Below, in pieces: positions 1 to 11,005 of a DNA stretch of 64,000 nt. The stretch comes from Synaphobranchus kaupii (Eukaryota; Chordata; Actinopteri; Anguilliformes; Synaphobranchidae), in contig CM056376.1 in the NCBI GenBank assembly GCA_029718625.1, positions 121,922,264-121,986,263 on the forward strand. Reading direction: 5' to 3'. The notes under the pieces are model-generated. The model made no database searches and had not been told where the DNA came from. It was given only the letters and a program-made list of their open reading frames with translations. A program made the translations under genes and the position numbers. The stretch's first letter is position 1. Each line of letters starts with the position of its first letter.

Positions 1-1260
1 ATGAGAGTAATGGAAGTACATTGGATGAGACTGTCTGGATATTAGAGGAGAGAATGGGGTCCAGAGCACAGGTGGTTGGATGATGTGATGTCAGCAGTCT
101 ACATCTGTAGGTTGAGATAATTCGTACAGAGGCTGTAGGTCAGAGGAAGTGGGTGGGCAGAATAAGACAGGGGGGCGAGGGGAGGGCTGGGATGTCTAGA
201 AGGAGCTGCAGATGTCTGTGATTTTCTTGTTGAAGTGGCTGGAAAATAATCTGTAGAGAGGGCAGAGGAGGTTGGAGGAGAGGGAGAGTTGAGAAGTGAA
301 GAGACAGTGGAACGAATGGCTTGGGTTTGATATGGAGCTTCGAATTGTGGATTGGAAAAAGGATGTAACACGAAAGCAGAGAGGAGAGTTTATTAAGTGG
401 ACAGGTCAGTAGGGGTGATGAATTTCCTCCATTTCCATTCCAGAGCTCGAAGTTTGATTCTTTTGTTTCAGAGGATGTTCATAAGTTATGGACAGGGAGG
501 AGATACATATTTTAACCCTCCGATTATGGTTGGAGTCAATTTGGCCCAATTCAGTGTTTGGCGTCTCTTAGAGACCTGTTAACCTCATTTTGTATGACTT
601 AATCCTAATTTGGTGGGATTAAATAGTAAATGTAATGCTATTTTCAAAAGTCCTGTACCAATTTTGTATACAAAGATGTTGTGTTTTGTGTGTTTTGACC
701 CTCGTTTTTACCTCACTTTGTTCTGGGTGATTCTGGCGGCACTTTCCCATACATTAAACTTCACAAACTTTCACTTACCCTCAGCTCTAAAATTAGAAGT
801 TTATCACACATTTTTTATATTTTGGGCTAAATGGCTTTTCAATTGGTAGACATCAGGAAGGCGACACGGAAAGTGTCACATTTGTTCTATTGCAATAATT
901 TTGTGTCTGTTTAAATAGCTGTGGTCAATTTGACCCAAAACATAAAATGCGTCATAAAATTTCAACATCACAGGAGAGGAAAGGAGCAACATGGCAGATA
1001 ATATCAGGCGGGGAAATAGAGAGTAGAGGAGCATAGAAGCAGACTGAACGGAAAGACCAGTAAATGGCGGCAGTGATCGGAGAGAAGCAAGAACATTAGA
1101 AAAAAGGATTGCAGGCGATACGTTACGGAGGGTGCGGTAGAGTGTGACAGAGGAAGTCGCGGAGAGTGGGGGAGGAAGATAATAGGATACAAAGCAGTGG
1201 TCAGAGAGCTGGAGAGGGGAGTAACCATACGGCTGAAGGTAGAGCAGGCTCTCAGGTCCC
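1..1260 (-). mobile_element. Decayed non-LTR (LINE) remnant, endonuclease to early RT region
   Basis: Two minus-strand blocks resemble the end of the endonuclease domain and the linker before reverse transcriptase of fish LINEs. The block at about 960-1260 reads an SDH-type motif followed by a Ser/Thr/Leu-rich tract. The block at 99-371 reads a Ser/Pro-rich stretch with the pattern common before the RT domain. The order on the minus strand is right (1260 to 960, then 371 to 1), with about 500 bp of foreign sequence between them at 440-960. Frames are broken and no RT catalytic motif is present. The assignment rests on remembered family resemblance, so the exact family is left open. Confidence 0.45.
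440..960. repeat. Interruption of the LINE remnant, possible small DNA transposon
   Basis: This AT-rich block separates the two LINE blocks. GTCAATTTGACCC-like sequence lies near 907-922, and a related GTCAATTTGGCCC occurs near 535-548, which could be decayed subterminal repeats of a non-autonomous element. No coding region is seen. The ends could not be defined. Confidence 0.25.
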
Positions 1261-3356
1261 ACTGAGGCTAATCCTCCTGGAAATACAGCCAAATTGTTTA
1301 TTGAACCGAGAACTCGCGACAGCCTCAGCTGAAAGCCAAATGGTAGGTTAATCATTTGAGTTCAATAATATGTGATTTTTCTCAGGGGCAAGCAATAAGG
1401 CTCAGTTTTCTTCCTGCCCAAATTGCATTTAAAAAGTCTGGATACATTTCACTGGGGGAAGGTTAATATGTGAATCACAGAGCCAGTGATATGCCCCTGG
1501 AACTATTTATATTTATGTGATTTATATATGTTTTCCTCAGCACCCCAAGTCATTCTTTATCAGTAGCATCAGATGTACCACACTGATGCACAAATACCTA
1601 TAATTTCACGTTCCAATTTACTGTTCATCAGATGACTTATCAATGTGAACATGTCTGATGTCAGCTGCAGATAAACGGAGTTCATTTTCTATCCAGATGC
1701 TATTTTCGCATGTAAAACAGGATGCAAAAAGGGGTCAAAAGAGCATGTGTATCGCACAGAGGTGTGGGCGGGAAAACGTGGGCGTGTGAAATTATTCCAG
1801 CATTTTTCTTTTCTTTTTTTTTTTAAGGACAGATCCACTTTTAGAACAACATCAACATTGTTGCCGTCATGTTTAGGATGGAAAACAAGAGCAACCCGTA
1901 AGAAATTACTTCAACGTTAATTACCGTAACTGAACTCCGTTCTGCTTCCCACAGACGTCATGCTGGAGTTCTCATATTTATTTTTAATACTTGATTAATA
2001 TTTTGGACTGCATATAGTGTATGTTCTCAGTTTTTCAAACACTACTGTGATAGTCAAACTAAAGGGGGTGCCTTTCTGTGCTCATTTGGGTTATCTGCAG
2101 GGAGCGTATGGATTCCCTCCATTTTCTGGATGTCCAGGCAATCTGATCCCATGAGTGAGACATGATCCTGACATGTTTGTACAGTGTCCTACAACTCGCA
2201 GGGCAGGGCTTGAATGTGTATGCCTGGACAAACAGGGAAATCTTTGCTCTACTGGGAAAATAGACTGTTGTTTTCTCAACTGAAAATAAAGTAGACTTCA
2301 AAATTTGTTTGATATTCCAAAGGGTGCACAAAAGATTTGAACGTTTTTTTTTTTCATTAAATCTTTTACTCACCCAGTTTATTATCTCACATTACTTTGT
2401 ATGAGTTAAAATCAGTACTGGGGGAAATCCAGCTGGCAGTGTATCTTCCAAAATAATAAGTAAAGCATTGTGGGTTCCCTGTGGACAAGAGATGATGCGT
2501 GCATAGGGACCTATGCAAGTGATCAAGCATCACCAATTTTCTCTCATGTAGCCTACAGAACTGGAGTCAAACTGGGACTGAATATTCACCCTCATCAGTC
2601 CATATAAAGCATTCCTTTCTTTCCCACCATCAACCAGTGTCAAGCTTCTGTTTGTCCTGCACAATTAAACCGAGTGCAATTACCACATCACTGCTACACA
2701 GCTACACTTTGGCAGTGCAACGCTCCAACGACTCGGTTCAAACCTCTGTGCACATCACCGGCATGTTGGTGGGACTTGGACTGACTCTGAAAGACACCGT
2801 TAATTTTCTTTTCTTTTTTAAGATGCAGCACAATCCCCTGAGCGCTAGTCTGCCAATACAATCTCAAACCAAGGGAGAACATGTGTGTCTCCGCCTCATC
2901 ACATTTCCGAGACCTGTTTGTTGCTTTGTTAAAAGGAAACAGCAGGGGAATAATGAACAGAGCTGGGGAAAAACTGTGTTTTTTCCCCCCAGTGTTTAAT
3001 AAATGTCTGGTTGCTGTAGAACTGAGTGTTCTACAGGGTGGAAACTGGAACACTTTGAGAGGCAGCATATTTTCTTCTTCTTCTTCTTCTTTGATTTAGC
3101 TGTCCTCCCTGACACAGTCATTATGTTAATGCAAAAGGATGTCAGCTTTCCAGCGACCCCTAATCAAACATGGCAGCTGTATATTTGGCCATCAAGCTGC
3201 CTCACAATCAAAGGACACTCAATTGGATGAGGAAGGGAAGGCGGGACATCCAATGATTTTGTTTTCCATGTAATACATGGTGGGGTAATGGCTGAATATC
3301 TCACAGCCTACATAAACTGCACAAATTAACAAATTGCCCCCATTTTGAGCAACATA
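1261..3356. other. Non-coding stretch, no gene recognised
   Basis: Mixed-composition sequence with short open frames only, none resembling a known protein. A short (TTC)n run lies near 3070-3092. No RNA gene was recognised. Confidence 0.5.
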
Positions 3357-4700
3357 CAGTGCCTTGCAAACATATTCAGAACCCTTGAAAATCATCAGAT
3401 TTTTATTGATTACAAATGATAAACATATTTCTTCCAGTCAGTGTTTTCCTTGCAAACTTGTATGCTCTAACAGTACATTATCAAAGCCAAAAATAGTTAT
3501 TTGGCAGCAGATATTTTAAAGAAAATGAAAAACTGAAATATAATGCTTGCATATCAAACCACACATATTAATATTTGGTAGAGCCACCATTTTATGCAAT
3601 GAATGATTTAAATATTTTGGGGCCTGTCTCTTCGAGCTTTGTACACTGTTTGGGAGTGGTTCTTGAAGATTCTTCTTGGCAAATGTCCTCCAGGTTGTTC
3701 AGGTTTGTTGGATGATGCTTGTGGACCACGGTTTTCAAATAATGCCATTGATTCTCAATGAGATCAGGACTTCACCAAACATTCACCATTTTGTTCTTGA
3801 GCCACTCCACTGTTACTTTGGCCTCCAGTTTTTTAGCAAACTGATGCTGGTTCGCTTGCAGTGGTTCCTTCAATTTTAAGATGCCCAGTGTCTGCTGATG
3901 AAAAGCATCTCCACAGCATGTTGCTGCCTCCACCATGCTTCACTGTAGGGATGGAGGCATGGACAGTGTTAGGTTTGTGCCAGAAAACCTTTTACCACAT
4001 CTTAGCTTAGTCGCTCTCATGCTTTCTGGCAAACAGATGTCATTTGAAATGGTTGTTTTTGAGTAATGACTTCCTTCTTGCCACCCTCCTGTACAGGCCA
4101 ATTCTATGCAGAGCTCTTGATCTTGTTGACTGGGGCACCTTTACTCCATGTTCAGCCACTGAACTAAGTGATTGTTGGCCTCTCACAAGTCTCCGGCTTG
4201 GATGATGGGTTTTAAGGGATGGCCTTTTCTAAGCAGTGACTGGCTGCTGTGATGCAGCTTCCACTTGACTATTGATCCAATAGTGCATACTGGGATATCC
4301 AAACACTAGTATATTGTTTTGTACTCTTTCCCTAATTTATGCATTTCTATTACTTTATCTCTAACTTCCATAGAATGCTCGTTAGTCTTAATTTTCACAC
4401 CTTCCCTCCTTATACCTGTATATACAGCATGACCAATGATCCTTAAACAGAAAGACTTTTATCCAGAAAATGTGATAGTTACTTTAATGGTGCACAGGTA
4501 GAGGGCAATGGTAAAGCAATTTGTGTCCTTGTTAGAGTTTTCATCTGTGTAAACTGGACGCTTCCAGAAATCAGGGGTTGAATATGCAAACAGCACATTT
4601 GAGTTTTGTTTTTTTTCCATAAAAATATGAACATAAAAACAATGTCACCTTAAAATAATGAATTAATTAATTAATTTTGAGTTTCAGGGTTTTTAAATGA
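3357..4700 (-). mobile_element. Decayed Tc1/mariner-type transposon, transposase on minus strand
   Basis: The left edge has a TA at 3355-3356 followed by CAGTGCCTTGCAAA, a common fish Tc1-type terminus. From about 3560 to 4400 the plus strand reads as the antisense of a Tc1 transposase: the tract around 3895-3960 is the antisense of the conserved DDE-core region, and 3570-3600 matches the antisense of the usual C-terminal region. No frame is open for more than about 70 codons. The right end was not located precisely; 4700 is approximate. Confidence 0.6.
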
Positions 4701-6175
4701 AATATCACACAGTACAAAATTTAATTTATTGTAATTCAGTAAAATGTACTTTTGCAAGGTTGTTATTGATGCTGGTAGAGTACAGAACATACAGTACATA
4801 TTTTTCCTTTATTTTAATTTTTTTACATTCCGTCTCATACATCCCACAGCTGGACAACCAAGTACTTGCGAGGCCATTCCCTAAAACTGCACTTATTCTA
4901 TTGCACAGCTGTACAAATAGCATCGGTGCTCACACTTCGATCGAAGCTGTGCCTTGCAGAAAGCAATAGCAGTATAGGCTTTGCTGAGAAATCAATGAGA
5001 ACGCAATCCAATCCCAGTGTGCTTGGCACGAGGCGCAGGTCTCATAAGAAATATATGCATGTCCGACATCGTAAGTCAGGGTTTACAAGAGACCGGGCTT
5101 TGGTCTAGGCCGCTGTGACAAACCGGCGCTTTGGATGACAGGGAGGAAATGGAACAGACGGCCATATTGCTCCAGCGGGTAATGGCAGCCTGTGACCATG
5201 GGATTGGCTCGTCAGATGGACCTCTTCAAAGAACCCCCTCCCACCTACTGCAAGATGCCAGGAGGCAGATGGCACAGTGCGAAGAGACATGGGCCATTGT
5301 GGTTATGCAAGCATCAACGGTGCTTTAGCCGACTGCAACACCCCCCTCCTCCATTACGGCTCCTCTACAACACACTCCCTCTCTCAATTCCAATATCTAC
5401 CAGATATTGTGTTATCTTTGGGTGGGGAGATATCCTCGCTCCTGGCCATCTTTTGGCATGAAATATACGAAGGACTCGCAGGTTTGGGGGGTTGGGAGTG
5501 GGTGCAGAAATGAGGGTATTGATTGGGAAAAGCTTGGATGTGGCAGAGCAGGGACACTGATGGCTGATTAATCTCTTGCCTCCCCAGCCTGTGAGCCCAA
5601 AATGAGTCAGAAAGGAGCTGTGGTAATGAGCGACCGGGCTTTGTTTCGAAAGGCCAGCCTTTTATTAATTCAGACCACATTTTCATAACAGCCGGGACCA
5701 AAACAAATTGTAGCTAATATTGCCAGAGACAAAAAAAAAAAAGAAGAAAGAAAGATAATAATAGAGGTGATTTCACAGGTGATGCATTAGCCCAATAAGC
5801 ATTATTTGATTATTTGGAAATCTAAGCGCGATTTGAAACGATTGGCTGAGGCGTTTATTACGTGGGGAAGTATTCAAATTTGCAGTCGATGAGAACAGCA
5901 GATCCATTATTCATGGTGTCGTAACAAAATGGAGGAAAATCAATGGGGGAGAAAATGAAGAGGTCTCAGCCCTCTGTGCAGGTGGGTTAAAGCCCACTGG
6001 CAGAAACAACTTGGGGCTCGAACGGATCAATGGGCATTCAATAGACGCATATGAGAGCAAAACGGAGAGCAGACGCTGTTTATTTTCAGGCTATTTTGCA
6101 GAGCATAATACCTGTGCATAAGCTAGACTTTGGAGACAAAGTACATCTGGAATTTGACTACCCCAGATGAGGACT
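4701..6175. other. Unique-looking non-coding DNA
   Basis: No gene, RNA or clear repeat was recognised. Balanced-composition segments such as 5585-5960, with TTATTAATTCA-type AT islands, look single-copy and could be conserved regulatory DNA, but this cannot be judged without an alignment. A short polypurine run lies at 5732-5755. Confidence 0.35.
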
Positions 6176-6179
6176 ACAC

Positions 6180-6535
6180 CCTAAGGGTGACATGGTGATG
6201 ATTTAAACATGGATCACTTTAAGGGTTGTTTCTCCTGACTTATTTTTCCATAGAGTTCAATAGGAAAATGAGTCAGGAAAAACAACCCATCCATACCTAC
6301 TGCATATCTAGCAGCAGAGTGATGGTTGAGGCTCGTTTGATACCTCAGACCCTTAATTAATTAAAGCCATTTAGCCAACCATGGGTTCCGTACTATCCCC
6401 ATGTAATTTACAGCTTAAACTAGTCCCACCCCCCAATTCCCATAGAGATCCATTCAAATGCAGATAGGTTATAGTATCACTTGTAAGAGTACCTGAAATT
6501 AAGATATCAAGAGTCTTTTGATATCCTTTTATACC
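6180..6535. repeat. Partial copy of the palindromic repeat family
   Basis: This stretch matches the centre and right arm of the complete palindrome at 29433-30602: the hairpin centre at about 6235-6275, the GTGATGGTT/GGCTCGTTTGATA tract at 6320-6345, and the CCCCCCAATT/ATAGAGATCC tract at 6428-6452. It diverges from the family after about 6525, where another transposon end begins. Confidence 0.7.
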
Positions 6536-6584
6536 CAGTCATGATAGCATCACCTGTTTACCTGTGGAATGTTCAAAACAGGTG

Positions 6585-6826
6585 TTTTTTTTCACTTCCC
6601 AGTCTTTTTTTTGCCCCGTCCCAACTTTTTTGGAACGTGTTGCAGGCATCAAATTCGAAATTAACGTTTACAAAAAATCTATAAAGTTGATACGGTAAAA
6701 CATTAAATATATATTCCTTGTACTGTTTTCAATTAAATATATGTAAAAGAGAATTTACAAATCACTGCTTTCTGCTTTTATGTGCATTTTATATACTGTC
6801 CCAACTTTTTTGGAATTAGGATTGCC
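6585..6826. repeat. End fragment of a dispersed fish DNA transposon
   Basis: The motif GTCCCAACTTTTTTGGAA occurs twice, at about 6617-6634 and 6799-6816, bracketing an AT-rich tract with a caggcatcaaattcgaaat-like segment. The arrangement matches a very common decayed transposon terminus in fish genomes. No coding sequence remains. Confidence 0.5.
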
Positions 6827-8727
6827 TAAGTAAACCATCCATCTACCGATTTACATCTGTCAGGCCTGCAGAGATCACATTTTAAATGTATCATCAAAAA
6901 CAGGCAGGTTGGGACTTGTGCCATAAATCAATCCATATAGGGAATACAATCTAACATAATAATGGATTTTTTCCATGATCTTGTAGTTATTTCCACTGAA
7001 GGTGCCTGCCACGTAATTAATTCTGAGAGATCGTGCGGCCCTAATTAGGGACCAAGGGACCGCTCGTGTGAGGACCTGATGGGCCGGATACAAAGGATCA
7101 ATACAAGTTCAATAACCTCTCTGTTTGAATGAGCAGCCCACAGGTATGAACAGTGCCCTGGGGTGATAGGGGGGTTAGTGAATTCCGCAATCAAGTTTTT
7201 AATCAGAGCCACCAAATTAAGCTTAGTTTATGCTGCTGAAATAAGGTGATTGTAAGATCATGCTGCCTAAATAAGGGTATTAAAATTCTGTGCTACCCAA
7301 GCAAGGTGAACAGAACCTTAATCATGACCGTCGTTCGTTACCATTCACTGAAGGCTATCAGTGGAAGATTTGAACACTGTGGGCATCTAAAGGCATATAT
7401 GCCCAGAGGAAAAATCTGCTGCTTACAATAGTCTTTTCTTTATCTCTTGAGAGCTAAATTCTTATTTTGAGATTACTTAACTCTGAACTGTTTCTCTTAA
7501 ACCCCCCTTCCCTTAGGAGAAATGAAGAGCAAGGGCATAGATCAATCTAAGACAAATAATGGGCAATTTGAGAAGACCAGGAGAAGCATAAGAAATGCAG
7601 CAGTTCTCCTTGATTTGCTGCTGTGCTTATAGATTTCTCATGGGTTTCTCCTTGGATCTTGTTATCTCATAATTTCAGACAAATAAAAAGCATTGAAGTG
7701 AGAGTAAATCGAGAACATTGTAAGAGCTATTGTTCTCTTTGTGAGGCAAGTAGGGTTATTTCTCAGGAGCCAGATTTGAGTAGTATGTGAAATTAGTCAA
7801 AATCTCACATTGGTGTTAAACGATGTTGATTTTTGTCTAGGAGAAGTGAATGAGATAAAGAAGAGATCTTATTTAGAATTTTAATTTCCTCTGGGTATAA
7901 GCCCATGTTCTGATCCTCATTGACTTTATGCTTATGTCCAAAGATCATTCCCTGAGGAAATGTTTCCCATTACAAGGGATATTCCTAGAAGGTATATTTT
8001 CTTAATCTCCCCCAGAACACTTATATAATTTGTTGATACTGCAATCCCTGAGAGGGACTATAGATGCAACGATATAGAACGTTTTTTCCAGGATTATAGT
8101 CCTGGACACCACCGGACTTTTCTTGGGTGTCAGTGTTTAACAGTTGTTTCAATGTGGAATTAATTCTTAATGCACGCATCTGTGTGCTTCAATGGGTTTA
8201 TTAGAATGGTAATTGATTCAGAGCAGCTTCCATTGGATACTGTTGACTGTCACAGACCTTCAACAGTGCCTCAAACCACACTGTCCTACAAAAAGGTTTG
8301 TAAATCCAGTGTTACTATTCCTTGGGCAACCTGAATTGTTTGACGTCAACAAAGACATCAATAAGTGAGGTCTTGATAACCTTAAAGGCAAAGTGCAGCA
8401 TGTCATGCTCAGTGAAGCAATTCTTTGTGTTCTCAGAGAAATTAAATTATTTGATGCTACATGGTTATTTTGGGAGCATAAATAAGAAGGTAAAAATGAT
8501 TAATATGGTGTCCTGTTTGAAAGTGAGGCATTTGAACTGGTTGCTGAATCAATTCAGTCTTGTGTTTAGAGTACAAAGAGGAGGACGTATGGCTGGAGTG
8601 ACCTCTGGTGGTGAGAAGTGGAAGTAGCAGATCAAGTATTGGATTATAAATTGTTGCTGGCCCTCTTCGTGCTCGAGCCTTTTGCAAAGATGTGACATGT
8701 TCCACTCCTCCCTCTTTGCATCGATCA
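6827..8727. other. Non-coding stretch, no gene recognised
   Basis: AT-rich sequence with only short, unremarkable open frames. No repeat family or RNA gene was identified. Confidence 0.4.
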
Positions 8728-8729
8728 TA

Positions 8730-10306
8730 CAGTGCCCTCCACAATTATTGGCACCCCTGGTAAAGATCACTAAAAAGGGTTATAGAAAATTCACCTTTTG
8801 GTGAATTAGTTTAATCTCGCACTGAAAAAATGAGAAAAATCCAACCTTAAATGAAGTACATTTATTCTGAGAAAAAAAAATCCCTCATCAAGAAATAATT
8901 ATTTTTAACAAAACCACGTGTACAATTATTGGCACCCCTAGAAATTCTTATGAACAAAATGTAACTGAAGCATTTTTTTCCATTTATATTTTACTTTTAA
9001 AAGTTGAGCAGAGTGTTTAGGAACTTTCAAGCAGTAATCCATAACTTCCTGTTTCACTGGGGCATAAATATGAGGTGACACAGAGGCCATATTCCCTTAT
9101 TCATAAATCAACATGGGAAAGATAACAGAACACGCAATTCAAATGAGGGAAAAGTGTGTTGAGCTTCATAAATCTGGCTATAAAATGGCTATAAAAAAAT
9201 AGCTACTGACCTGAAAATGCCCATATCTACAGTTAGGGCAATACTTCAAAAGTTCAAAGCAACTTGAACTGTTACAAACTTGGCTGGAAGAGGACCCAAG
9301 TTTATTTTGCCCCCACGCACAGTGAGGAGGATGATAAGAGAGACAAAAAAATCCCCAAGGATCACTGTTGGAGAATTACAGAGGAAAGTAGCATCTTGGG
9401 GTCATCAAGTCTCCAAAACTACCATTAGACACATCCATGCCAACAAATTATTTGGAAGCCTTTCCTGTCATTTCACCACAAACGTAAGCGCCTGGAGTTT
9501 GCTAAACACTACTGGAACTTTGACTGGAACCGTGTTTTATGGTCAGATGAAACGAAAATTTAGCTTTTCGGCAACCAACACTCAAGGTGGGTTTGGCGTA
9601 AAAAGAAGGATGTCTATACCGGAAATAACCTGATCCCCACTGTTAAGTATAGTGGAGGTTCCGTGATGTTGTGAGGCTGTTTTTCCTCCAAAGGCCCTGG
9701 GAAACTTGTCCGGGTACATGGCATCATGAAATACCAGGAAATTTTCAATCTGAATCTGGCTGCCTCTGCCAGGAAACTAAAACTCGGTTGTCGTTGGACT
9801 CGGCTGTCTTCCAGCAGGACAATGACCCAAAACATACATCCAAATCAACACAAAAATGGTTAACTGAACACAAAATCAAGCCTCTGCCATGGCCATCTCA
9901 GTCGCCTGACCTAAACCCCATTGAAAACCTGTGGGCTGAGCTGAAGAGGAGAGTGCACCAGAGAGGACCTAGGACTCTGGATCTGGAGAGATTCTGTAAA
10001 GAGGAATGGTCTCAGATTCCTTGCTCTGTATTCTCCAACCTTATTAGATGTTACGAGAGAAGACTCAGTGCTGTTTTATTGACAAAGGGAGGTTGTACAA
10101 AGTATCAAATGCAGGGGTGCCAATAATTGTGGCACACGTGGCTTTGTTAAAAATAATTATTTCTTGATGAGGGATTTTGTTTTTTCTCAGAATAGATTTT
10201 TCTCATTTTTTCAGTGTGAGATTAAGCTAATTCACCAATCGGTTAATTTTTTATAACCCTTTTTATTCATCTTTACCAGGGGTGCCAATAATTGTGGAGG
10301 GCACTG
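8730..10306 (+). mobile_element. Complete-length Tc1-family transposon with inactive transposase
   Basis: A 1577-bp element flanked by TA dinucleotides (8728-8729 and 10307-10308). Both ends carry the inverted terminal sequence CAGTGCCCTCCACAATTATT. The terminal repeats are about 200 bp, and each carries a second, inner copy of the ACAATTATTGGCACCCC motif (left about 8921-8940, right about 10112-10131). This is the IR/DR layout of Sleeping Beauty-like Tc1 elements, with two transposase-binding sites per end. The ends look usable, but the transposase gene is broken. Solitary ends of the same family recur at 33453 and 43437. Confidence 0.9.
9113..10126 (+). pseudogene. Tc1 transposase pseudogene (DD34E)
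   Basis: The probable original start is ATG 9113, with a stop in that frame after about 30 codons. The N-terminal paired-like DNA-binding region is partly readable in another frame at 9280-9633. The first catalytic Asp (WSDET-type motif near 9540-9555) lies in a third frame, so at least two frameshifts separate the parts. The C-terminal 151 residues at 9671-10126 are intact: QQDNDPKHTS (Asp about residue 50) and NPIENLW (Glu about residue 85) leave 34 residues between them, the DD34E spacing of Tc1 transposases. The gene sits centrally between the two IR/DR ends. It cannot make a full-length enzyme as read. Confidence 0.88.
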
Positions 10307-10308
10307 TA

Positions 10309-10800
10309 TATCTGCCTTTTTTGACAAGTAACATTTATGAAAGTGATACTGCTTATGTGCCTGCATGTGCATGCATGTGGGATAATCAAATAAAACAATT
10401 TAAGATTAACAGGGCAATGTGAATAAGCCCTTAAAGGAAATAAAAATGTTTGCATAATATTTAATTCCAAAAAGATATCTAAAAGAATGTCAGCTACACC
10501 GAAATATGGAATCTAATACACGCCGCAACACAACAACGCTTGGCTTGCTAAAAACCCAATCCATTCCCAGCTACTTTACATTACATTCAATCCCTTATAG
10601 AAGAGGTGAGGGGAAGTAAGACAAGAGATTCACTGGTAGGTCTGTTGCAAAAGTATGCTTCATTAAGTAAATACCCCAAGGTGTCTCTTAATGTTCAAAA
10701 GACTGGTTTCTGCAGCCACTTGAATCCATCAACGTATGCTCGGCTAAATCCATCCAACAAGTCCATGAATTCCTGAAGGAGTGTTCTTTGTATACATTGT
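10309..10800. other. Non-coding gap between transposon and SINE
   Basis: No gene or repeat recognised. Confidence 0.4.
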
Positions 10801-10804
10801 TTAT

Positions 10805-11005
10805 TTGTTAGGCAGACACTCCATCCAGAACAAACTATACACTTTACATTTTTTCCCACACTATCTACCTCAATATAAAATCAGTCAATTATGGTTAAAT
10901 AGCTTGGTCAGGATTAAAATTATACTGCCCCTGATAGGATTTGAACCTACAACCACAGTTACAAGCCCAATTCCCTAGCCAATACATCACACTGCAGGCT
11001 GAGTT
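10805..11005 (-). repeat. tRNA-derived SINE, minus strand
   Basis: On the minus strand a tRNA-like head contains a B-box-type GGTTCAAATCC (plus-strand 10939-10949), preceded by the aactgggcttgtaac-like D/anticodon region seen in a common fish SINE. The tail toward lower coordinates reads a ggatggagtgtctgcctaa-like end near 10808-10826, matching the usual terminus of such SINEs. Related minus-strand fragments occur at 35265-35420 and 36045-36260. Confidence 0.6.

Noticed and set aside
2637..3099. Overlapping open frames of 72-124 codons on both strands
   Set aside because: They overlap in opposite directions, with no recognisable domain or splice structure.
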